In this document: positions 55,474 through 62,342 of the stretch, piece after piece
Layout: each line of letters opens with the position of its first letter
Numbering within the stretch: the first letter of the stretch is position 1
Origin: Streptomyces sp. NBC_01431
GTDB taxonomy: Bacteria; Actinomycetota; Actinomycetes; Streptomycetales; Streptomycetaceae
NCBI RefSeq assembly: GCF_036231355.1
Contig: NZ_CP109496.1
Location: 2,852,001 to 2,916,000, forward strand
DNA length: 64,000 bases
Direction: 5' to 3'
The notes under the pieces: model-generated
What the model was told of the DNA's origin: nothing
What the model saw: only the letters and a program-made list of their open reading frames with translations
Databases searched by the model: none
Program-made: the position numbers and the translations under genes

Positions 55474-57144
55474 TCAGACCTCGTACGGCTGGACGACGAT
55501 GAAGTTGCCGGGGGCGCCCCGGAACTGGAGGTTGACGGACTCGCCGCTGTCTCCCGGATAGGCGTTGCGGCGCATCCTGACCTGGCTGGAAATGATCACC
55601 TGGGACGCGGCGGACCAGGCGACGACCGCGTCGCTGTCGGCGAACGTGGTCGGGGTGACCGGCAGCACCACCGGCGTGCCGTGGGTCATCGCGACGACGG
55701 TGCCGGTGCCCTGGAACAGCATGGTGAACAGGGCACCGCCGGGAATGCCGTGGCCTTCGATGCGGCGGACCTCGTACTGGAGGGACTCGTCGAAGGCCAG
55801 GACATTCTCGGCGGAGACGCAGATGCCGTCGCCCTGGAGCTCGATGGGGTGCAGATAGGCGCTGTTCTCGGCGAGGAAGACCTGGCCGCGGCCGGTGCAG
55901 CGCATCAACTGCATTTCCTGGCCGGTCGCACCGCCGACGATCCGGCCGGCGAAACCGGCTCCCTTGTAGCCGAAGTCGACCTTGCCCTGATACATGACCA
56001 TGCTGCCCTGGCGGGCGAGGACCGGCTGGCCGCCCGCACCGAGGTCGACCCGGACCAGGTGCTTGTTCTGCGAGGTCCAGCGCTGGCCGGTGGGCAGCTC
56101 CTTGTACATCTGGATCGCGGCCTGAAGGCCGCCGCCGGCCTGGGGCATGGCCTGCGGCTGCCCATGGGGAGCGGGCTGGCCATAGGGCGCCGGCTGACCG
56201 TACGGGGCGGGGGCGCCCGGCGGCGGGACCTGGCCCGGAATATGGCCGGGCTGCTGGCCGAACTGCGGCTGCTGCCCGTGCGGCTGCTGGTACGGCGCTC
56301 CGTACGGCGCCGGGGCGGGCGGCGGCGGGATCGTGCCGGGCGGCAGGTGCATCGGCGCGGCGATGGTGGGCGCGGCGTGGATCTGCGGGCTGGGCGCGGG
56401 GGCCGGAGGCGGTGTCGAACCCTGCGGCGGCGGCGCGTAGTGCTGCGGGGCGGCCGGGGCAGGTGAGGGCACCGGCGTCCCGAAGGAGGGTGCGGGCTGT
56501 GGAGCCTGCGCGGGAGCCCCGAACTGCGGGGCGGGGCCGGTGGCCTGGGGCGGCGGTGCGAATCCGGGGGCCGCGCCGCCCTGTGACTGCTGCGGCGGCG
56601 CCGGGGCGGGTTCCTCCTCCAGGACCTCGCCGCCGAAGTTCTTGAGGAGCGCTTCGAGTCCCCCGTCGAAACCCTGGCCGACGGCGGCGAAGCGCCAGAC
56701 GTCCTTCAGGTAGAAGTCGCCGAGCATGACGGCGCGTTCGGTGCTGAACTCCGCCCCGGTGAAGGAGTACCGCACCACTTCCTCACCGCCGGCGACGACC
56801 CGGATGTATCCGGGGCCGACCTGCGACATCTGGCCGGCGCCGTCGAGCGTCGCGGTGAAGGAGAGCTTGTGGATGTTCGCCGGAACGCGGTCCAGGGTGA
56901 CGCGGAACGACTCGGTGTCACCGGACTGGGCGCCGAGGAGCTGGATCGACTCCTCGGGCGACTTCGGCTGGTTGAAGAAGACGAAGTAACGGTCGTCGGA
57001 CAGCTGCTCGTTCGCGTCGAGGCCGAAGCAACTGATGTCGAAGGTCAGCCCGGGACCACCGATCTGCACCCCTACGTACAGATCCGTCCCTGCGGTGAGA
57101 TCACTGACCTTGGCCTTGTGGCCGCGCTGGAATTCCCTGGCCAT
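55474..57144 (-). CDS. TerD-AIM24 fusion protein
   Basis: This 556-residue protein has three parts: an N-terminal TerD domain (1-170; LTFDISCFGLDANEQLSDDRYFVFFNQ with the Ca2+-binding acidic residues), a Pro/Gln/Gly-rich linker (about 175-335, with AP-PYGQP repeats), and a C-terminal AIM24 domain (about 340-556; ARQGSMVMYQGKVDF, VFLAENSAYLHPIEL). First of the three-gene operon. TerD domains occur in tellurite and stress-response systems; the combination is probably a stress-linked membrane or envelope scaffold (inference). Confidence 0.92.
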   Translation of the reverse strand: MAREFQRGHKAKVSDLTAGTDLYVGVQIGGPGLTFDISCFGLDANEQLSDDRYFVFFNQPKSPEESIQLLGAQSGDTESFRVTLDRVPANIHKLSFTATLDGAGQMSQVGPGYIRVVAGGEEVVRYSFTGAEFSTERAVMLGDFYLKDVWRFAAVGQGFDGGLEALLKNFGGEVLEEEPAPAPPQQSQGGAAPGFAPPPQATGPAPQFGAPAQAPQPAPSFGTPVPSPAPAAPQHYAPPPQGSTPPPAPAPSPQIHAAPTIAAPMHLPPGTIPPPPAPAPYGAPYQQPHGQQPQFGQQPGHIPGQVPPPGAPAPYGQPAPYGQPAPHGQPQAMPQAGGGLQAAIQMYKELPTGQRWTSQNKHLVRVDLGAGGQPVLARQGSMVMYQGKVDFGYKGAGFAGRIVGGATGQEMQLMRCTGRGQVFLAENSAYLHPIELQGDGICVSAENVLAFDESLQYEVRRIEGHGIPGGALFTMLFQGTGTVVAMTHGTPVVLPVTPTTFADSDAVVAWSAASQVIISSQVRMRRNAYPGDSGESVNLQFRGAPGNFIVVQPYEV

Positions 57145-57250
57145 GCGTACCGACCGTCCCCCATCCCGAGGTGATTGCGTCGCGCCAGGCTAACGGCTGC
57201 CTCGGACAATCGGCCAAGCCGGTACACATTCGGTACAGAACCGCCGAGTC

Positions 57251-57847
57251 CTACTCGTCGCGCGCCGCGGGCAGATGCGGAAGGCGCTCGGCGGCCACCA
57301 CGCCCTCCAGATATCCGCGGGCCCGCTCGGTGCGCGGATAGGCGTCGAGGAGGCGCCAGAAGCGGGGGCCGTGACCGGGCACCAGGAGGTGGGCCAGCTC
57401 GTGGACGAGCACATAGTCGACGACGTATTCGGGCATGCCCTGCAACCGGTGCGAGAGGCGGATGCTGCCCTCGGCCGGAGTGCACGAACCCCAGCGGGTG
57501 TTCTGGTTGGTCACCCAGCGCACCGAGGCGGGGCGGGCCCGGCCCTCGAAGTACTGCTCGGACAAACGCTCGGCGCGCTCGGTGAGTTCCGCGTCGCCCA
57601 GCATGCGCTTGCTCTCCTGCGCCGCCAGCTTGTCGAGCATCACGCCGACCCAGCGCTGCTCCTCGGCCTCCGACATCCGGGCCGGGATCAGCACGATCGT
57701 GCGGTCGCCCTCGCGGTATGCCGAGACCGTTCTGCTGCGCCGGGCGCTGCGGCGGACCTCGACCGCACTGGTCGCCGGACCGCGTGGCGGCAGACGGTTC
57801 GGGCTGCGCTGCGGGCTTCCGGCACTCTGCAGGGGGTCGGCGGGCAC
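57251..57847 (-). CDS. M48-type metallopeptidase, YgjP/WSS1-like
   Basis: This 198-residue protein has RWGSCTPAEGSIRLSHRL and the zinc motif HELAHLLVPGHGPRFW (residues about 155-170), the fingerprint of the YgjP family related to DNA-protein crosslink proteases. GTG start at 57847; the variable N-terminus makes the exact start uncertain. Confidence 0.87.
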   Translation of the reverse strand: MPADPLQSAGSPQRSPNRLPPRGPATSAVEVRRSARRSRTVSAYREGDRTIVLIPARMSEAEEQRWVGVMLDKLAAQESKRMLGDAELTERAERLSEQYFEGRARPASVRWVTNQNTRWGSCTPAEGSIRLSHRLQGMPEYVVDYVLVHELAHLLVPGHGPRFWRLLDAYPRTERARGYLEGVVAAERLPHLPAARDE

Positions 57848-58072
57848 GCCCCGACGTTACCCGCTGTCAGTGGGAGAAGTCCCGCCTCCGGGACGGTTGA
57901 GCCATGATCCATCCGCTGGGGTGCGGCATTCGAATGACTAATACCCATCGCCTGTGGACAACTTTTCACGCCGTCCGGCACCGCCGTGCATTCTGGCCCC
58001 ATGCCGCACGACGGCCCGCGATCGAGCGGGCCTCGGGGAGGTGCGGGTCAGCACGACGACGGGGGTTCGATC
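57848..58072. other. Divergent intergenic region, metallopeptidase/ThiF
   Basis: This 225-bp region should hold both promoters. It is locally AT-rich near 57935-57970. No gene is visible. Confidence 0.4.
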
Positions 58073-59212
58073 ATGCATCCGATGCTCAAGCCGGCACTGC
58101 GCCGAGCCTGGCGGGACCGGCAGACCGTGCAGTTCGGGATCACTCCGGCGCAGGCGGTGGTGGTCTCGCCGGTGGATCCGGCGACGGGCCACTTCCTGGA
58201 GCTGCTCGACGGCACCCAGGGTCTGCCGATCCTGTACGAGCGGGCGCGCGCCCTGAACATGGGGCCCGGCCAAGTGGACGAACTGGTAAAGCGGTTGGCG
58301 GCGGCCGGCGTGGTGGACGATCCGACGGCCGGCGGCGCCACGGCCGATGCGTTACGGAACCGGGCTGGCACCCTGGAGCGACTACGGCCGGATCTTGCTT
58401 CCCTCTCGCTGATCCATCCGGAGCCGGGCGCCGCCGCCGGACGGCTTGCGGCCCGCCGGGCGATGCGGGTCCAGGTGCGGGGCGCGGGCCGGGTGGGCGC
58501 GACCGTCGCCGCCCTCCTCGCGGGAGCGGGGGTGGGTCAGGTCGACGTGCTGGACGGGGGCGTCGTGCGACCGGGCGACGTGACACCGGGCGGTCTGCCC
58601 GAGCGGTCCGTCGGTGAGCGGCGTTCGACAGCGGCGCGCCACCTGGTGCGGCAGGCGGCGCCGGGCGGACCACCGCGCCAGGGACGGGACCCGGACACAG
58701 GCCCGCCCGCCTTCTCCCTGATCGTCGTGGCTCCGCGCGAGGGGCTCGATGTGTACGCGCCGAACACGGCGGACGCCGAGGACTGGGTCCGAGCCGGAAT
58801 TCCCCATCTCTATACGGGAGTCGTGGAGACGACGGGGGTGGTGGGGCCGCTGGTGCTGCCGGGCGGGACCGGCTGCGCGGGCTGTCTCTCGCTCGCCCGC
58901 ACGGAGCGGGATCCGGGCTGGCCCCGGCTGCTGGCGCAGTGGCGCTCGGGGCGGCAGCGCACCGCCGTGCCGGCCTGCGACCTTGCGCTGGCGACCGCGG
59001 TGGCGGGGCTCGCGGCCGGGCATGCGCTGGCGTTCCTCGACGGCGATCTGCCCGCGAGTGTAGGCAGCCGCTGGGAGGCGTCGCTGCCGCAGCTGGACTG
59101 GCGGTCCCAGCCGGTCGGGCCACACCGCGACTGCTTCTGCGGCGCGGTGGGGAACACTCGGGGGGAGCAGGTCTCCGGGGCGTCCGGGCCACAGGACACA
59201 ATGGCCGGGTAA
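58073..59212 (+). CDS. ThiF/E1-like protein with N-terminal winged-helix-like domain
   Basis: This 379-residue protein has an N-terminal domain (1-90; VQFGITPAQAVVVSP ... LPILYERARALNMGPGQVDELVKRLAAAGVVDD) that resembles PqqD-type RiPP recognition elements, then a Rossmann E1-like domain (VRGAGRVGATVAALLAGAGVGQV). A zinc set is likely from CAGC and CFCG. Such architecture occurs in TOMM/RiPP partner proteins, but no precursor or cyclodehydratase is adjacent, so it may be a housekeeping actinobacterial family. ATG 58073 is used. Confidence 0.75.
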   Translation: MHPMLKPALRRAWRDRQTVQFGITPAQAVVVSPVDPATGHFLELLDGTQGLPILYERARALNMGPGQVDELVKRLAAAGVVDDPTAGGATADALRNRAGTLERLRPDLASLSLIHPEPGAAAGRLAARRAMRVQVRGAGRVGATVAALLAGAGVGQVDVLDGGVVRPGDVTPGGLPERSVGERRSTAARHLVRQAAPGGPPRQGRDPDTGPPAFSLIVVAPREGLDVYAPNTADAEDWVRAGIPHLYTGVVETTGVVGPLVLPGGTGCAGCLSLARTERDPGWPRLLAQWRSGRQRTAVPACDLALATAVAGLAAGHALAFLDGDLPASVGSRWEASLPQLDWRSQPVGPHRDCFCGAVGNTRGEQVSGASGPQDTMAG

Positions 59213-59252
59213 CGCCTGAGAGGGCGCGGCTGTCTGGGATTTGGAGGGGCGC

Positions 59253-60623
59253 ATGTCTGATCTTCCCCGGAAGGCGGTCACCCGGACCGCCAAGCTGGCC
59301 GCACTGCCACTTGGCTTCGCGGGCCGGGCCACCTGGGGCCTGGGCAAGCGGATCGGCGGGAGGTCCGCGGAGCTGGTCGCCCGTGAGCTCCAGCAGCGCA
59401 CCGCGGAACAGCTCTTCAAAGTCCTGGGTGAACTCAAGGGCGGTGCGATGAAGTTCGGGCAGGCACTGTCCGTCTTCGAGTCGGCGCTGCCGGAAGAGGT
59501 CGCGGGCCCCTACCGGGCCGCCCTGACCAAGCTCCAGGAGGCGGCGCCCCCGATGCCGACCCGCACGGTCCATGCCGTACTGGAGGAGCGGATCGGCGCG
59601 GACTGGCGGGAGTTGTTCCTGGAGTTCGAGGAGAAGCCGGCCGCTGCCGCGTCGATCGGGCAGGTGCACCGCGCGGTCTGGCACGACGGGCGCGAGGTGG
59701 CCGTCAAGGTGCAGTACCCGGGAGCGGGCGAGGCGCTGCTCTCGGATCTGACCCAGCTCAGCCGGTTCGCCCGGCTGCTCGGGCCACTGATTCCGGGGAT
59801 GGACATCAAGCCGCTCATCGCCGAGCTCCGCGACCGGGTCTCGGAGGAACTCGACTACGAACTGGAGGCGCGGGCCCAGCGGGAACACGCGGCGGAGTTC
59901 GCGGGCGACGCCGATGTGGTGGTGCCCGACGTGGTGCACCAGTGCGACCAGGTGCTGGTCACCGAATGGATCGACGGGATACCCCTGTCGGAGGTCATCA
60001 ACGACGGAACCCCCGAACAGCGGGACAGAGCGGGGCAGTTGCTGACCCGGTTCCTGTTCTCGGGACCGGCCAGGACCGGTCTGCTGCACGCCGATCCGCA
60101 TCCGGGCAACTTCCGGCTGCTCCCGCCACAGAAGCCGACCGGCTCGTGGCGGCTCGGTGTCCTGGACTTCGGCACGGTCGACCGGCTGCCCGGCGGGCTG
60201 CCCCGCACCATCGGTGAATCACTGCGGATGACGCTGGAGGGCGAGGCCGAGGCGGTGTACGAGCTGCTGTGCGGGGAGGGCTTCGTCAAGGAGTCCATCG
60301 ACCTCGACCCGGACGCGGTGCTCGACTATCTGCTTCCGATCATCGAGCCGGCGCAGGCCGACGAGTTCACCTTCAGCCGGTCGTGGATGCGCGGGCAGGC
60401 CGCCCGGATCGCCGATCCCCGCTCCCCCGCGCATCAGTTGGGCAAGCGGCTCAATCTGCCGCCTTCGTATCTGCTGATACACCGCGTGACGCTGTCCACC
60501 ATCGGGGTGCTCTGTCAGCTGGACGCGACGGTACGGATGCGGGACGAGCTGGAGAAGTGGATGCCCGGGTTCCTGGCGGACGCACCCCCGGCGGTGGAGC
60601 CGCAGGCGGTCGAGGAGGCGTGA
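59253..60623 (+). CDS. AarF/UbiB-family atypical kinase
   Basis: This 456-residue protein has all ABC1 hallmarks: the KxGQ motif (MKFGQALS, about 66-73), the Ala-rich nucleotide loop AAAASIGQVH, the Lys VAVKVQYPG, and catalytic HADPHPGN and LDFGT. UbiB relatives support quinone/lipid metabolism. GGAGG precedes ATG 59253. Follows the ThiF-like gene by 40 bp, probably co-transcribed. Confidence 0.92.
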   Translation: MSDLPRKAVTRTAKLAALPLGFAGRATWGLGKRIGGRSAELVARELQQRTAEQLFKVLGELKGGAMKFGQALSVFESALPEEVAGPYRAALTKLQEAAPPMPTRTVHAVLEERIGADWRELFLEFEEKPAAAASIGQVHRAVWHDGREVAVKVQYPGAGEALLSDLTQLSRFARLLGPLIPGMDIKPLIAELRDRVSEELDYELEARAQREHAAEFAGDADVVVPDVVHQCDQVLVTEWIDGIPLSEVINDGTPEQRDRAGQLLTRFLFSGPARTGLLHADPHPGNFRLLPPQKPTGSWRLGVLDFGTVDRLPGGLPRTIGESLRMTLEGEAEAVYELLCGEGFVKESIDLDPDAVLDYLLPIIEPAQADEFTFSRSWMRGQAARIADPRSPAHQLGKRLNLPPSYLLIHRVTLSTIGVLCQLDATVRMRDELEKWMPGFLADAPPAVEPQAVEEA

Positions 60624-60656
60624 GCGAGGCCGGGGCAAGGGTCGGACACCGCGCTC

Positions 60657-60848
60657 CTACCACCAGGCGGAGTCGAGCCTGCCCTCGATGGCCCTGATGT
60701 TGGTGCGGGCGCAGTCGTCGCAGTAGTAGCGGCCGGTACCGTTCTCGACCGAGTAGGTCCAGGTCGGCGGCGGGCCCTCGGCAGGGGCCGGGGTCCCGCA
60801 ACGAGCGCACACGATGGTTTCGGCCACAGGCCGATTCTGGTCGTCCAC
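60657..60848 (-). CDS. Small zinc-ribbon protein
   Basis: This 63-residue protein has CARCG and CDDCA, a four-cysteine zinc ribbon, and ends IEGRLDSAWW. GTG 60848 is the best start; an upstream TTG at 60890 would add 14 basic residues. Function unknown; widespread in Streptomyces at this locus, convergent to the UbiB-type gene. Confidence 0.75.
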   Translation of the reverse strand: MDDQNRPVAETIVCARCGTPAPAEGPPPTWTYSVENGTGRYYCDDCARTNIRAIEGRLDSAWW

Positions 60849-60956
60849 CTCGCGACGATACCGCCGCGCCCGGCGCTTTGGCAGCCACAACGCACCGCGG
60901 GGACCGGCCCGTTCGGACCGATCCCCGCATGTAGTTTCCGGCTGCCCGGCCGACCG

Positions 60957-61220
60957 TCAGTGCATGACGGCCATGGCCAGGGCGCGGCGGGCGCGCAGCG
61001 ACGCGCGCTCGGCGCGTCGCTGCATCCGCCGGGCGGCGACCAGGCGCAGCGCCTGGCGCTCCGCCTCGGCTTCCCGCCGGAGCTGATGCATATGCGCACG
61101 GGCCAGGGCTTCTGGCATGAGTTGCATTTCGAGGGTCCTGTTCTGACGCGACTCGTTCGCGCCGGTGGTGGTGAAGTCTGGGGTCGCGGAGCCGGTGGGC
61201 TCGTTGGCGGACGTCGTCAT
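60957..61220 (-). CDS. Small Arg/Ala-rich helical protein
   Basis: This 87-residue protein has a polar N-terminus and a long basic helix (residues about 40-82; RREAEAERQALRLVAARRM). ATG 61220 has an AGG-containing weak SD. It follows wblC by 56 bp and is probably in its transcript. Function unknown. Confidence 0.65.
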   Translation of the reverse strand: MTTSANEPTGSATPDFTTTGANESRQNRTLEMQLMPEALARAHMHQLRREAEAERQALRLVAARRMQRRAERASLRARRALAMAVMH

Positions 61221-61276
61221 CGGGGCCTGCTTCTGGGGGTCGTTCGTTCGGGGATGGTCGATGGTGCCCGGCCGGT

Positions 61277-61645
61277 TCATGCGGCGACCGGGTTCTTGCG
61301 CGGACGGCCACGCGGCCGCTTGCGGGCAACGACAACACCCTGGACGAAGAGCTCGCCGCCCCAGACGCCCCACGGCTCGCGCCGCTCCTTGGCGCCGGCG
61401 AGGCAGGCGGCCATCAGGGGGCAGGTCTGGCAGAGGGACTTGGCGTACTCGACATCGGCCGGCGACTCGGCGAAGAAGACCTCCGGGTCGAAGGAACGGC
61501 AGGGGACGGGCACGCCGAGGTTCTCGATGGCGTCGTCGAGCGCGGTGAGCGCGGTGAGGGGAGTCAAGGCGGGGTCCTCCGTGAGACCGGGCGGGGGAAG
61601 AGTCGGGGCGGGCGGTACGGACGGGGCGTGCGCTTCGAGTTGCAC
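61277..61645 (-). CDS. wblC: WhiB-family transcription factor WblC (WhiB7)
   Basis: This 122-residue protein has four cluster cysteines (C49, C72, C75, C81), GVWGG (93-97), and the C-terminal AT-hook RPRGRPRK (about 110-117) that distinguishes WhiB7/WblC. It binds sigma-HrdB and AT-rich promoters to switch on resistance to translation inhibitors. GTG 61645. It is preceded by a long leader with a leader ORF and attenuator and sits downstream of uvrD2, the usual actinobacterial order. Confidence 0.96.
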   Translation of the reverse strand: MQLEAHAPSVPPAPTLPPPGLTEDPALTPLTALTALDDAIENLGVPVPCRSFDPEVFFAESPADVEYAKSLCQTCPLMAACLAGAKERREPWGVWGGELFVQGVVVARKRPRGRPRKNPVAA

Positions 61646-61755
61646 GGTGGTTTCTCTTCCTCGTCTTGTTCGGCTGTGTCGGTCCGGCCGGTCGGCCGGG
61701 TGCGGCTGGTACCGAGGCCCCCTTCGCTCCGTCCATCCCGTTCGGGACAAACAGA

Positions 61756-61790
61756 AGGGCCGCGGATCCCGGGTGGGGTTCCGCGGCCCT
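61756..61790 (-). terminator. Attenuator in the wblC leader
   Basis: A 14-bp stem (61777-61790 with 61756-61769, one mismatch) is followed on the minus strand by TCTGTTTGT. It lies 110 bp before the wblC start and 22 bp after the leader ORF stop, with an alternative hairpin (CCTGATC/GATCAGG, 61802-61817) in between. Confidence 0.85.
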
Positions 61791-61812
61791 GAAGGCGCCT
61801 GCCTGATCTGGA

Positions 61813-61857
61813 TCAGGCTGGATCACTCCAGGGTTCGAGCCCACGGAAGGCCCACAT
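61813..61857 (-). CDS. Short in-frame uORF, candidate minimal leader peptide of wblC
   Basis: The peptide MWAFRGLEPWSDPA ends just before the attenuator hairpins. It has no SD of its own and shares its frame and stop with the longer leader ORF (62163), so it may be only the C-terminal part of that product. Its location suggests ribosome stalling on it governs attenuation (inference; WhiB7 leaders with uORFs are known). Confidence 0.55.
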   Translation of the reverse strand: MWAFRGLEPWSDPA

Positions 61858-62163
61858 CGTGTGGTGCTGGTACTGCTTCGTCTGCTTCTCGGCTCCGGCA
61901 CCGGTCGCCGCAAAGGCGTGGGCCTGAGCCCGTCCCTTCGCTACTGCTGCTCCCGGCGCCTGGATCGGTCGCTCATTGCGCTCATCACGCACGGGGAGGC
62001 TCGCCAGGGGCGCCGGGATGGCGGCGGGAAGGCCGACCAGACCGGAGACGCCGGTGGACAGACCGGTGCCCTGGAACGAGGAGCCGAGCGTGCAGGCGGC
62101 GACGGCCGAGCGGTCCGTCACTTTGGTGCTGATGAAGCTGGTGATCTCGATGTAGCTGGCCAC
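61813..62163 (-). CDS. Leader ORF of wblC, 116 codons
   Basis: GTG 62163 has GAGGAGG eight bases upstream, the best SD in the region. The product begins MASYIEITSFIST and ends with the 14 residues above. Ala/Gly/Gln-rich middle part with no domain. Translation through it would deliver ribosomes to the attenuator. Whether the protein itself has a role is unknown. Confidence 0.5.
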   Translation of the reverse strand: MASYIEITSFISTKVTDRSAVAACTLGSSFQGTGLSTGVSGLVGLPAAIPAPLASLPVRDERNERPIQAPGAAVAKGRAQAHAFAATGAGAEKQTKQYQHHTMWAFRGLEPWSDPA

Positions 62164-62292
62164 TGGTCTCGCCTCCTCTCGGCGTCTCGGGGACTTCGGC
62201 CCGGGGGCCTGATCCCATGCGTATTCGGATAAGTACAGCTAAGTACAGCACGGAGACCGGGCTTCGGAGAAGCTCCCGTTTCCGTGGTTAAG

Positions 62293-62333
62293 AACCTATG
62301 GGGATTCCTGGGGCGGGCGCAAACTATTTTTTC
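62293..62333 (-). promoter_or_regulatory. wblC promoter with AT-rich WblC box
   Basis: Minus strand: AT-rich AAAAAATAG immediately upstream of -35 TTGCGC (62317-62322), 18-bp spacer, -10 TAGGTT (62293-62298). An AT-rich patch just upstream of a weak -35 is the known WhiB7 target, so autoregulation is likely. The start near 62286 gives a leader of about 640 nt. Confidence 0.8.
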
Positions 62334-62342
62334 GACGAGTTT

